Source of the DNA: Rhizobium sp. Root708
GTDB taxonomy: Bacteria; Pseudomonadota; Alphaproteobacteria; Rhizobiales; Rhizobiaceae
Assembly (NCBI RefSeq): GCF_001429725.1
Contig: NZ_LMHV01000043.1
Span: 282,288 to 346,287, forward strand
DNA length: 64,000 nucleotides
Reading direction: 5' to 3'
The notes under the pieces are model-generated. The model made no database searches. It was given only the letters and a program-made list of their open reading frames with translations, and was not told the origin of the DNA. The position numbers and the translations under genes were made by a program. Below are positions 41,424 to 49,418 of the stretch, piece by piece. Every line of letters starts with the position of its first letter. Within the stretch, counting starts at the first letter, position 1.

Positions 41424-41860
41424 AGCACGTCGATATCTACACTGACGGGGCCTGCTCCGGAAATCCCGGCCCCGGCGGCTGGGGCGCGGTGCTGCGCTAC
41501 GGCGACGTCGAGAAGGATCTTTGCGGCGGCGAGGCGGATACCACCAACAACCGCATGGAGCTGCTGGCCGCCATCTCGGCGCTGACGGCGCTAAAGAGCG
41601 CCTGTGAAGTCGATCTCCACACAGACAGCAAATACGTCATGGACGGCATCTCCAAGTGGATCTTCGGCTGGAAAAAGAACGGCTGGAAAACCGCCGACAA
41701 GAAGCCGGTGAAGAACGGCGAACTCTGGCAGGCGCTTGATGTCGCCAACCAGCGCCACAAGGTCACATGGCACTGGGTCAAGGGCCACGCCGGCCATCCT
41801 GAAAACGAGCGCGCCGACGAGCTTGCCCGCAAGGGCATGGAGCCGTTCAAGAAGCGGTAG
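41420..41860 (+). CDS. rnhA: Ribonuclease HI
   Basis: Degrades RNA in RNA-DNA hybrids such as Okazaki primers and R-loops. The 146 residues match the family. All four catalytic acids are in place: D9 (IYTDGACSGNPGPGGWG), E47 (NNRMELLAA), D69 (HTDSKYV) and D133 (NERADELA), with the conserved histidine H123 in VKGHAGH. The ATG overlaps the thrB stop (ATGA), a coupling common in rhizobia. Confidence 0.97.
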   Translation: MKHVDIYTDGACSGNPGPGGWGAVLRYGDVEKDLCGGEADTTNNRMELLAAISALTALKSACEVDLHTDSKYVMDGISKWIFGWKKNGWKTADKKPVKNGELWQALDVANQRHKVTWHWVKGHAGHPENERADELARKGMEPFKKR

Positions 41861-41895
41861 AGGCGGCTCAACCCGCGTAAAAACAGCCACATGAG

Positions 41896-41924
41896 GCGCT
41901 TGCCTGAATCAATCCGGCAAGCGC
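41896..41924 (+). terminator. Inverted repeat after rnhA
   Basis: GCGCTTGCC (41896-41904) and GGCAAGCGC (41916-41924) form a 9-bp stem with an 11-base loop, 36 bases after the rnhA stop. It lacks a T-run, so it is only a possible terminator. Confidence 0.4.
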
Positions 41925-41951
41925 TTGAATCAACGCTCGAGGAGGGCTGCG

Positions 41952-42755
41952 GTGCGTGTCATCTCGCTGAACGCCTGGGGCGGAAAGCTCTATGAGCCGC
42001 TGATCCGCTATCTTCGCGATGCCGATCCCGACGTCCTCTGCCTGCAGGAAGTGACCCGCTCGGTCGGCGTCGCCTCGGACTGGCTGGAGTATCGTGACGG
42101 AAGCCACATCCTGCCGCAGCGTGCCAATCTCTTCGACGAGATCAAGACAATCCTTCGCGATCACGACGCCTTCTTCGCACCAACGGCACGCGGCACGCTC
42201 TTCGACGGCAAGAAGCTGGTCTCGTCCGAATTCGGGCTCGCGACCTTCGTGCGCAACAGCTATCCGGTTATCGGTCGTGCGATGGATTTCGTGCACGGCG
42301 ACTTCTCCAGTGATGGCTACGGTGAGCATCCGCGCCCGCGCAATGCCGATTGCATCAGGCTCTTCGACTACGCCAGTAACAGGCCCATCACCATCGCCCA
42401 ACTGCATGGCCTGCGCGACCTCGCCGGCAAGGGCGACACGCCGGCCCGCCGCGCCCAGGCGCAATCTCTGGTCTCGCTGATCAGCCGCATCTGGCGTACC
42501 GGCGAACGGCTCGTCGTTTGCGGCGATCTCAATTTACTGCCCGATAGCGCGACCTTCACGACGCTGGCCGAACTCGGCCTCACCGATCTGGTCACCTCCC
42601 GAGTCCATACAGACACCCGGACCTCGCACTACACCAAGGAGGGCCGCTACGCCGATTACATGCTGGTGACGCCCGATGTTGATGTGGCGACCTTCGACCC
42701 GGTGGCGCAGCCCGAGGTTTCCGATCACCGCGCGCTGCTGTTGGAGATCGAATAG
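41952..42755 (+). CDS. Endonuclease/exonuclease/phosphatase family protein
   Basis: A 267-residue EEP-fold hydrolase. Its motifs are VISLNAWGGKLYEPL at the start (active-site Asn), CLQEVTRS (metal glutamate), VVCGDLNLLPDS (Asp and Asn) and the C-terminal VSDHRALLLEIE (Asp-His). The substrate could be DNA, phospholipid or a nucleotide. The start is GTG at 41952, with GAGGAGGG 5 bases upstream. The frame stays open 9 codons further without a ribosome site. It ends five bases from the convergent AEC transporter gene. Confidence 0.87.
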   Translation: MRVISLNAWGGKLYEPLIRYLRDADPDVLCLQEVTRSVGVASDWLEYRDGSHILPQRANLFDEIKTILRDHDAFFAPTARGTLFDGKKLVSSEFGLATFVRNSYPVIGRAMDFVHGDFSSDGYGEHPRPRNADCIRLFDYASNRPITIAQLHGLRDLAGKGDTPARRAQAQSLVSLISRIWRTGERLVVCGDLNLLPDSATFTTLAELGLTDLVTSRVHTDTRTSHYTKEGRYADYMLVTPDVDVATFDPVAQPEVSDHRALLLEIE

Positions 42756-42759
42756 GGCA

Positions 42760-43701
42760 TCACTGCCCGGCAACGGCGAGATAGGCCGAGATCGTCGCGA
42801 TCGACAGCACCGTCGAGGCAAGCACGACGCGCCCCGTCAGGCTCGCTTCCCGGCCATAAAATTCCGCCAGCATGAAAGGCCCGGTGCCAGTCGGCAGCGC
42901 TGCAAGCAGGACGGCGGTGTGCACGGCAACCGGTGGCAGCTTGAGTAGCGGACCGGCGATGATCCAGGTCACGGCAGGTTGCGCGATCAACTTTAGCCCG
43001 ACGAGGATGCCTGTCGTCGCCGCCCGTTCGGTGGCAGCCCCGGCCTTCGACCCTGCCAGGAACAGGCCGAGCGCGATCAATGCGCAGGGCGAAGCCGCGC
43101 CACCGAGAAGCTTCAGGAAGGAATGCATCGGCGCCGGCAACGGCACGCCGGAGAGCATGAACAGCGCGCCGATAATAGGCGCGATCAGCAGCGGGTTTTT
43201 GGCCAGTGAGAAGAAGGTCTTCGTCGCGATATCGCGCCGCCGCGTCTCCGATTGCAGGCCGCCTTCGATCAGCACGATCGCGACCGCGAAGAGCACGCAG
43301 ACCGTCAGGATCGTCGAGATCAGCGTCGGCGCCATGCCGGAATCTCCGACCAGCGACAGCACCAGTGGAAAACCGACGAAGCCGGTGTTGGCGTAGCTGG
43401 CATTGAGGCTGTCGATCGCCGCATCGGCAAGCTGCCGTCCCTTGGCCATCCGCCACCACAGCGTCGCGCCGAAGATGATGGCGCAGCCCGATGTAAACGC
43501 CAGGATGAAGCCGGGCTGCCAGATCTGCGCGACCTTGGCATTGGCCATGATGTCGAAGAGCAGGGCAGGCAGCGCCAGATAGACCACCAGCCGGTTCACC
43601 TCCCGCGTTGCGTTCGGGCCGAGCGCGCCTGATTTCCGCGCAATCCATCCGGTCAGTATCAAGGCGAAGATTGGCAGGACGATCAGGAGATTGGTCAGCA
43701 T
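42760..43701 (-). CDS. AEC (auxin efflux carrier) family transporter
   Basis: A 313-residue membrane protein with about ten hydrophobic helices in the AEC/BART fold. Family features are the N-terminal LPIFALILTGWIARKSGAL, FVGFPLVLSLVGD, and LPTGTGPFMLAEFYG near the end. Bacterial members export or import organic acids such as malate or malonate; the substrate is not known. It is divergent from a LysR regulator gene, which by common arrangement probably controls it. Confidence 0.87.
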   Translation of the reverse strand: MLTNLLIVLPIFALILTGWIARKSGALGPNATREVNRLVVYLALPALLFDIMANAKVAQIWQPGFILAFTSGCAIIFGATLWWRMAKGRQLADAAIDSLNASYANTGFVGFPLVLSLVGDSGMAPTLISTILTVCVLFAVAIVLIEGGLQSETRRRDIATKTFFSLAKNPLLIAPIIGALFMLSGVPLPAPMHSFLKLLGGAASPCALIALGLFLAGSKAGAATERAATTGILVGLKLIAQPAVTWIIAGPLLKLPPVAVHTAVLLAALPTGTGPFMLAEFYGREASLTGRVVLASTVLSIATISAYLAVAGQ

Positions 43702-43739
43702 CGGAGAACTCGAGTTGCAAAGACCATTGTCTAGCGCCT

Positions 43740-43770
43740 GACATCAAGATAATCCAATGTCGGTTTGATG
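43740..43770. promoter_or_regulatory. Nested inverted repeats between the AEC gene and the LysR gene
   Basis: The 95-base divergent region has CATCAA (43742-43747) with TTGATG (43765-43770), and GACAT (43740-43744) with ATGTC (43757-43761). Dyad elements of this size in a shared promoter region are the usual place for a LysR-type operator. Confidence 0.45.
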
Positions 43771-43796
43771 GCTGATCGATGCATCTGAGGTATTGA

Positions 43797-44681
43797 ATGG
43801 ATACGCGCCACATGCGCTATTTCGTGGCCCTTGCCGAGACCCTGCACTTCGGCCACGCGGCTGCGCGCATGAACATGAGCCAGCCGCCCTTCAGTCGCCA
43901 GATCGCCGCGATCGAGCGGACCCTGGGTGCCCGGCTGTTCGAACGCAACTCCCGCAACGTCGCGCTGACGGCGGCGGGCAAGCATTTCCTCGGAGAGTGC
44001 CGCGCCGTGCTCGCTCATTTCGACGCCGCCTGCCGCGACGTGCAGCTGGTGGCATCAGGCGCAAAGGGCGAACTGAAGCTCGGCTTCATGATGAACGCCG
44101 CCTACAGCGTCGTGCCGTCCCTGGTGCGAGTCTATTCCGAGACACGGCCCGAAGTGCGCCTCGTGCTCGAAGAGAGAATCCCGACCGATATCGAGGAGAT
44201 GCTGATCGAGGGCCGCCTCGACGCCGCCGTCACCTTCGGCGGCAGTCCAGCGCCACACCTGCGCACCGCGCTTCTCGCCCGCGACCGCCTGCGCCTGATC
44301 GTGCCCGACCATCATCCCCTGGCGCGGGTCGACGAAGCCGAGCCGAAGCATCTGGAAGGCGAACGACTGATCGCCGCGCCCGCAAGCGTCACGCCCACGC
44401 TGCGCGATGCCATCAGAAACTACTGCGTGGCCGCAGGCGTCGTCCCGCATTTCGCGCTCGAACCGCGCCTGCAGCACACCATCATCCGGCTCGTCGCAGA
44501 AGGCCTCGGTATCGCGCTGATCCCGCAATCACTGTGTACGGATCTTGCCGAGGGGCTGGTATCCAGACCGATCGCAAACGCCCCGGAGTTCGACATCGTG
44601 CTTTGCGCCTCCGCCACTTCGAACAATCCCGCTGTTCCACAGCTGTTTGAGGTCGCGAAGTCGCTCCGCGAGGGTGCGTGA
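43797..44681 (+). CDS. LysR family transcriptional regulator
   Basis: A 294-residue regulator with an N-terminal winged helix-turn-helix (RYFVALAETLHFGHAAARMNMSQPPFSRQI and LGARLFERNSRNVALTAAG) and a periplasmic-binding-like effector domain from about residue 90. It probably senses a small organic acid or aromatic compound and controls the divergent AEC transporter; this is inferred from position. The ATG at 43797 is the start of the usual MDTRHMRYF sequence. Confidence 0.93.
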   Translation: MDTRHMRYFVALAETLHFGHAAARMNMSQPPFSRQIAAIERTLGARLFERNSRNVALTAAGKHFLGECRAVLAHFDAACRDVQLVASGAKGELKLGFMMNAAYSVVPSLVRVYSETRPEVRLVLEERIPTDIEEMLIEGRLDAAVTFGGSPAPHLRTALLARDRLRLIVPDHHPLARVDEAEPKHLEGERLIAAPASVTPTLRDAIRNYCVAAGVVPHFALEPRLQHTIIRLVAEGLGIALIPQSLCTDLAEGLVSRPIANAPEFDIVLCASATSNNPAVPQLFEVAKSLREGA

Positions 44682-44898
44682 TCGCCGGAAGAGACCATTC
44701 ATGCCCCCGGCGCTTTGCCAAACTCGGAGGTATTTGCTATCTCGGTAGATGGAAACAGCGAGATAGGCCGGGTTTCCGAATGAATCCGGCAACCGCTTGC
44801 ATGCATGCCGCGCCCTTTTCCGAAAATCCTATCGGCGGAAATCAGACAAAATCGTGTGGCAAAGCTTGCTGCTGGACCACCGGAAACCAAGGAAAACC

Positions 44899-45195
44899 AT
44901 GACTGCTTCGATCGATTTTGACTGTCAGGCCTGCGGTGCCTGCTGCTCGTTTTCGTCGAGCTGGCCGAGGTTCTCCACCGAGACCGACGAGGAACTGGAC
45001 GAGATTCCGCCGCACTTCGTTTCCGATGACCAGCAGGGTATGCGCTGCCACGGCGACCGCTGCGTCGCCCTGCACGGCCGCGTCGGCGTTAACACCTCAT
45101 GTTCGATCTACGAGATCCGTCCGGACGTCTGCCGCGCCTGCATGCCCGGAGACGGCGCCTGTCTCGAGGCCCGCGCCGCCTATGGGTTCGGCTAA
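44899..45195 (+). CDS. YkgJ-type cysteine cluster protein
   Basis: A 98-residue protein rich in cysteines: CQACGACC at the start, then CHGDRC, a cysteine in TSCSIYEIRPDVCRAC, and another near GACLEA. The pattern CxxCxxCC with the RPxxCR motif is that of the YkgJ/UPF0153 zinc- or iron-sulfur-binding family, of unknown function. The ATG at 44899 follows AAGGAAAA; the open frame extends upstream without support. It is flanked by about 215 bases upstream with nothing recognisable. Confidence 0.82.
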   Translation: MTASIDFDCQACGACCSFSSSWPRFSTETDEELDEIPPHFVSDDQQGMRCHGDRCVALHGRVGVNTSCSIYEIRPDVCRACMPGDGACLEARAAYGFG

Positions 45196-45289
45196 CGCCG
45201 CCGCCGCGCCAGAAGCGGCCATTGCAGTGATCCGTCCGAAAGGCTATGCGTTCTGACTGACCTGCAGACGGAGAACCGAAATTATTAAA

Positions 45290-45493
45290 GTGATGGTATT
45301 GCTGCACAGTGCCGTTGGCACAGATTGGCAGTCACCCCCTCAAGGAACGAGCCTGAAGACTCTCAGCGAAGCTGAAGAGCAAGGTTTCATCCTTATCCGA
45401 GGGGAATTCCAGAAACGGCAATTCCGCCTTACGGAAACCGGTCTGGAACATGTCGAGCGCGATCGGCGACGTCTGCAAGCTCGCAAGCACTAA
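45290..45493 (+). CDS. Possible small protein, unrecognised
   Basis: A 67-codon frame beginning GTG-ATG at 45290, with GGAG about 15 bases upstream, too far for a good ribosome site. The product has a charged second half, FILIRGEFQKRQFRLTETGLEH and a basic helix, which could resemble part of a winged helix. I recognise no family. The gene is possible mainly because the frame is codirectional with the YkgJ gene and fills a gap. Confidence 0.35.
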   Translation: MMVLLHSAVGTDWQSPPQGTSLKTLSEAEEQGFILIRGEFQKRQFRLTETGLEHVERDRRRLQARKH

Positions 45494-45533
45494 CTGGTCA
45501 TACCGCAGTAACGTCTATCTTGCGCGATTGCGG

Positions 45534-45980
45534 TCATTTGATCTTGGCAATATGAGACGCTTTTCGAGATACGGTCGGGGAAAATCCAACGGCTTCGTAG
45601 AACATCGCGGCTTGTCGTGTGTCTGTGAACAGTCGTACGCACGCGAACGAAATCCGGGCGACGCCGAGGAGGTGTCCGACCATGGCAGACGCAATGCCCT
45701 GCCGACGTGCTATCTTGAGAACATACAAGTGGCGCAGACGGCCTACGGCGCTATCTCCGGCGTAGGGATCAATGTTAAGCCCGCAGATGGCTACCAGGCT
45801 TTCGTTTTGAAAGGCTCCGATCAATGCTTCCCCCGGCGCGTCAAATCGGTTGGCCGCTGATTGCCATTCGATCGTGAGCTTGTCGATGAAGCGGAAGCCG
45901 TCTCTCGCTGCCTCAGTTCGAAGCGCCTCGATGTCGCACGGCAAGTCCCCAAGGTGCTTAATTTCCGTAGCAGCGAGCAT
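45534..45980 (-). CDS. GNAT family N-acetyltransferase
   Basis: A 148-residue acetyltransferase with LRHLYVLKIARRQGIASAMVGHLL carrying the acetyl-CoA pyrophosphate loop (R-R-Q-G-I-A), and LFTDTRQAAMFYEAVGF at the C-terminal side. The substrate is unknown. It stands in a region of small, less conserved genes and has the opposite orientation to its left neighbour. Confidence 0.85.
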   Translation of the reverse strand: MLAATEIKHLGDLPCDIEALRTEAARDGFRFIDKLTIEWQSAANRFDAPGEALIGAFQNESLVAICGLNIDPYAGDSAVGRLRHLYVLKIARRQGIASAMVGHLLGVARISFACVRLFTDTRQAAMFYEAVGFSPTVSRKASHIAKIK

Positions 45981-46138
45981 ACCGGCCTCGTAATTTTGGA
46001 TAAGTTATCACGCCTCTCGGTAAGGGGTCGCCGAGATGACTGCAATGGGCCGATAGCCGACATCGCGCCAACCGCTTCGCGCCAGAAGCGGAATGTAGAG
46101 CCATACGTGCCGCGACCCCGAAGAGCCGCGGCAGGCAA

Positions 46139-46852
46139 TCAGGCGACGTCTTGCAGTTGGGCTTCCCCGTCGTGAAGGAAGCAGGCCTTATTGAAAAGGC
46201 CGAGATCGACGAAGTTCGGAAGGCGGATGTCGCGGATATCGGGAAGTCGTTTGCTAGATGGATCAAACGACCGGTCGATCTGCGAGATGAAACCTAGAAC
46301 AACGCCCGTCCGTTGTGCGAAGTCGCCAAGCGTTTGAACCTGCTCGGAAAGAGCGGGTTTGCTGCGGTTCTGGTCGAGTACCTGGAGATAGTCGATGACC
46401 GCGACTGTTCCCGGCTCCGATACCGACAGATGGCTTATGATGTAGTCCGCGCTGATCTCATCGGACGTGACAATTCGCACCCTGTCGGCAACGCCGTCGG
46501 TATCGCCCTCCAGCGCTCGAAGATGCTTCCTTGCCTGTTGCTCCGTGAATTCCAGGCTGAACAAGAAGGCCGTGCGGCCAGCGCGGGCCGCGTCGATCAG
46601 AAGCTGAAGCCCGAGGGTGGTCTTGCCGTGGCCGGGACGCCCGGCGAGCAACAGCAGGTCGCCATTGCCAAGGCGAGACAGGAGCGTTTGGGAAAGCGGC
46701 CCGGAAGACATCCGGGACGACAACAGGCTCCATCTCGCAAACCCCTCGTCGCGGGCGATCTGGTCCAATGCTTGGTTGAGCGGAACCTTGTCATTCCGTG
46801 CCATCAGCTTGGCGCGGCGCTTGAGCTGAAATATCGGTGCAGAGAGTTTCAT
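46139..46852 (-). CDS. Orphan DnaB-type RecA-fold ATPase
   Basis: The 237-residue protein corresponds to the ATPase core of replicative helicase DnaB without its N-terminal primase-interaction domain. Walker A is GRPGHGKTT, a FSLEF segment matches the DnaB FSLEM box, Walker B is VAVIDYLQVLD, and FISQIDRSFD is sensor-like. The end (LPDIRDIRLPNFVDLGLFNKA) replaces the usual S-D-L-R-x-S-G-x-I-E-Q-D region. No primase or phage gene is adjacent. The ATG at 46852 has TGGAGGT 5 bases upstream. Its function is unknown; DNA helicase activity should not be assumed. Confidence 0.8.
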   Translation of the reverse strand: MKLSAPIFQLKRRAKLMARNDKVPLNQALDQIARDEGFARWSLLSSRMSSGPLSQTLLSRLGNGDLLLLAGRPGHGKTTLGLQLLIDAARAGRTAFLFSLEFTEQQARKHLRALEGDTDGVADRVRIVTSDEISADYIISHLSVSEPGTVAVIDYLQVLDQNRSKPALSEQVQTLGDFAQRTGVVLGFISQIDRSFDPSSKRLPDIRDIRLPNFVDLGLFNKACFLHDGEAQLQDVA

Positions 46853-47129
46853 CGTAGACCTCCATTGCGAGCCGAAACGCAACCCCTCCTCATGCGATGC
46901 TCGAACAGATGGTTCGATGATCTGGCGTCACCCTGCATGTGCGATGCTGTCCCGAAAGGAGGGGGGAGGCTTGGGTCGAGCCTGTGGCCGAAACCTAGCG
47001 AGTTGCGCGATTCGCGACAAGACTGGCCCACGCACAAGGCCGAAAGCGATCCCGGTGCGAGGCAGCGGGTGATTTCTGGCCCCAGACGTGTAAGCTAAAC
47101 GACAATCCAAGCTCACGGAGAACGCGCCT

Positions 47130-47468
47130 ATGCCCCGTTTTCTTGCCGTCTACACGATCAAGCCAGAAGCCGTCCTAGCTTTTCGAGAACTGCCGAAAGT
47201 CGAGCAGGATGCAATCGATTCTGTCGGCGTCGCGCAGTGGGCAGCCTGGGAAGAAAGAAACGCCGCGTTCATCCTCGATCGTGGCGGCATGGTCGGAAAA
47301 ACCACCCGTATAACCAAGGATGGGATCGCCAAGGCCGTGAACCCGTTCTGCGGCTATCTGGTGGTCGAGGCGGAAAACGCCGATGCCGCCGCACGGATGT
47401 TCGAGGACCACCCGCACATCACCGTGTTTCCCGGTGACGGTGTCGATATCATGCCCTTCGTGACCTGA
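47130..47468 (+). CDS. YciI-like ferredoxin-fold protein, uncharacterised
   Basis: A 112-residue protein starting RFLAVYTIKPEA, with a terminal HITVFPGDGVDIMPF and an internal GYLVVEAENADAAARMF. The strand order and the late helix resemble the YciI/DGPF dimeric alpha-beta barrel group, of unknown function. GGAG lies 11 bases before the ATG. It is alone on its strand and converges on the formaldehyde dehydrogenase gene, with a stem-loop between. Confidence 0.65.
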   Translation: MPRFLAVYTIKPEAVLAFRELPKVEQDAIDSVGVAQWAAWEERNAAFILDRGGMVGKTTRITKDGIAKAVNPFCGYLVVEAENADAAARMFEDHPHITVFPGDGVDIMPFVT

Positions 47469-47543
47469 TTGCCCGGGGAAGCGTTCGCGCCGGATGCGGT
47501 CATTCCAAGGACCGGCCAAGCATCATCTAATCTGCAAATAGCA

Positions 47544-47571
47544 GGGGCGGCTGTACCACGACAGCCGCCCC
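47544..47571. terminator. Stem-loop between convergent genes
   Basis: A perfect 11-bp stem GGGGCGGCTGT (47544-47554) pairs with 47561-47571 around ACCACG. Neither strand has a clear T-run, but the position between two converging genes supports a transcript-end function. Confidence 0.55.
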
Positions 47572-47615
47572 CATTGCGTTACGTCCTCTCCAGACCGGAA
47601 AGAACCCCGACTGGA

Positions 47616-48806
47616 TCAAGCCGCCTTCGCCACATCCCCATGCGGGTCGAGCACGAACTTCGTCGCGGCGCCATGGTCGAAGCTCTCGTAGCCCTGCACC
47701 GCCTCTTCGAGCGGAATGACCTTGGCGTTGACGATGTCGGCGATTGGCAGCCGGTCGTGCAGGATTGCCTGCATGAGCTGGCGGTTGTACTTCAGAACAG
47801 GCGTCTGGCCGGTATGGAACGACTGCGCCTTCGCCCAGCCGAGGCCGAAGCGGAGCGACAGGTTGCCGTTCTTGGCGGCATTGTCGACGGCGCCGGGATC
47901 CTCGGTCACGTAGAGGCCTGGAATGCCGATCGAGCCCGCCGCGCGGGTGATTTCCATCATCTGGTTCAGAACGATCGCCGGCTGCTCGCCGCCCGAATGG
48001 CCGCGCGCCTCGAAGCCGACGGCGTCGATGGCGCTGTCCACTTCGTTCGTGCCGGTCACCTGCGCGATCATGTCGCCGAGGCGGTCGCTCTTCGACAGGT
48101 CGATCGGCTCGAAGCCGACCCTGGCGGCATGGGCGAGGCGATCCTTGTTGAAGTCGCCGATCATCACGACGGCGGCGCCGAGGATGCGGGCGGAAGCAGC
48201 CGCCGCAAGCCCGACCGGGCCGGCACCGGCGACATACACCGTCGACCCGACTCCGACGCCGGCACGCACCGCGCCGTGGAAACCTGTCGGCAGGATGTCG
48301 GAGAGCATGGTCAGATCACGGATCTTTTCCATGGCGCGATCGCGATCCGGAAATTTCAGCAGGTTGAAGTCGGCATAGGGAATGGTCACGTAGCGGGCCT
48401 GCCCGCCGATCCAGCCGCCCATGTCGACATAGCCGTAGGCGCCGCCGGCGCGCGACGGATTGACGGTGAGGCAGACGCCGGTGTCCTGCGACTTGCAGCA
48501 GCGGCAGCGGCCGCAGGCGACGTTGAACGGCACCGAAACGATATCGCCGACGGCGAGCATCTCGACGTCGATGCCCTTCTCGATCACCTCGCCGGTGATC
48601 TCATGGCCGAGGACGAGGCCGGGCATGGCGGTGGTGCGGCCGCGCACCATGTGCTGGTCCGATCCGCAGATGTTGGTGGAGATCACTTTCAGGATGACGC
48701 CGTGCTCGATCCTGCGGCCATCGGGCGCCTCAAGTTTCGGATCGTCGATGTCGTGGATTTCGACCTTGCCAGGCCGCATGTAGACGACGCCTCGGTTCTT
48801 GCTCAT
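47616..48806 (-). CDS. fdhA: Glutathione-independent formaldehyde dehydrogenase
   Basis: Zinc, NAD-dependent medium-chain dehydrogenase that dismutates or oxidises formaldehyde without glutathione. The 396-residue protein has the catalytic zinc site in TNICGSDQHMVRG and GHEITGEV, the structural-zinc cysteines in CGRCRCCKSQDTGVC, and the NAD loop YVAGAGPVGLAAA. Length and sequence fit Pseudomonas-type FdhA. The ATG at 48806 has GGAGGAG upstream. It stands apart from other C1 genes in the window. Confidence 0.92.
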   Translation of the reverse strand: MSKNRGVVYMRPGKVEIHDIDDPKLEAPDGRRIEHGVILKVISTNICGSDQHMVRGRTTAMPGLVLGHEITGEVIEKGIDVEMLAVGDIVSVPFNVACGRCRCCKSQDTGVCLTVNPSRAGGAYGYVDMGGWIGGQARYVTIPYADFNLLKFPDRDRAMEKIRDLTMLSDILPTGFHGAVRAGVGVGSTVYVAGAGPVGLAAAASARILGAAVVMIGDFNKDRLAHAARVGFEPIDLSKSDRLGDMIAQVTGTNEVDSAIDAVGFEARGHSGGEQPAIVLNQMMEITRAAGSIGIPGLYVTEDPGAVDNAAKNGNLSLRFGLGWAKAQSFHTGQTPVLKYNRQLMQAILHDRLPIADIVNAKVIPLEEAVQGYESFDHGAATKFVLDPHGDVAKAA

Positions 48807-48970
48807 TTCCATCTCCTCCGTTGAAAATGCATATTGCACGCAGGGCTCCTCTTTCCCGCGCGCTTGATATCGACAGATTAGACGAGAATGTAGGACGCGC
48901 CGTTCCGTTTACGACGGTTTGCGGCGTCGAATTGGTCGCGTCCTGCATGCGAGCTTTCGCCGAGGCCGTC

Positions 48971-48998
48971 CACCCAAGGCCATTCACCCAAGGCCATT
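48971..48998. repeat. Short tandem repeat, 14 bp x 2
   Basis: CACCCAAGGCCATT is present twice head to tail, with the first two bases of a third copy. It lies in the 288-base gap upstream of fdhA and of the Dabb gene. The rest of that gap shows no gene. Confidence 0.6.
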
Positions 48999-49094
48999 CA
49001 CATGGGGATGCAGTCAAAACGGCACAGCCTTGTCCCTTGCCCCTGCGATGTTTCTCCTTATGCTCGGCGGAAAACGGATCCGGGAGGTCACCAC

Positions 49095-49403
49095 ATGATC
49101 CTGCACTGCGTGCTGATGCGGCTGAAGGCAGCCATGACGGGGGATGAAAAGCAGTCCCTGTTCGACGCGATCGTCGGATTGAAACAGCTGATACCAGGCA
49201 TCCTCGATATCAAGCATGGTCCGAACGTCTCGCCGGAGGGACTGCATGCCGGCTACGTCGATGGTTTTGCCGTGACCTTCGAGAGCGCGGATGCACGCGA
49301 CGCCTATCTCGTGCACCCTGATCATGTCGCTGTCGGCGAGCGCATCGTCTCGTCGACGGACGGTGGACTGGGCGGTCTGATCGTCTTCGACCTACAGGTC
49401 TAG
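49095..49403 (+). CDS. Dabb (stress-responsive alpha/beta barrel) domain protein
   Basis: A 102-residue single-domain protein: ILHCVLMRLKA at the start, FDAIVGLKQLIPGI, KHGPNVSPEGL, YVDGFAVTFES and YLVHPDHVAVGERI. This is the Dabb dimeric barrel pattern, including the HPDHVA motif. Members range from olivetolic-acid cyclase to unknown bacterial proteins. The ATG at 49095 follows GGGAGG by 8 bases. It converges on the zinc-binding protein gene. Confidence 0.87.
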   Translation: MILHCVLMRLKAAMTGDEKQSLFDAIVGLKQLIPGILDIKHGPNVSPEGLHAGYVDGFAVTFESADARDAYLVHPDHVAVGERIVSSTDGGLGGLIVFDLQV

Positions 49404-49418
49404 TAGGACATCAAGGGC

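Noticed and set aside
44682..47543. Genomic island with integrase
   Set aside because: No integrase, tRNA target or flanking direct repeats are visible; only lower gene density and less conserved products.
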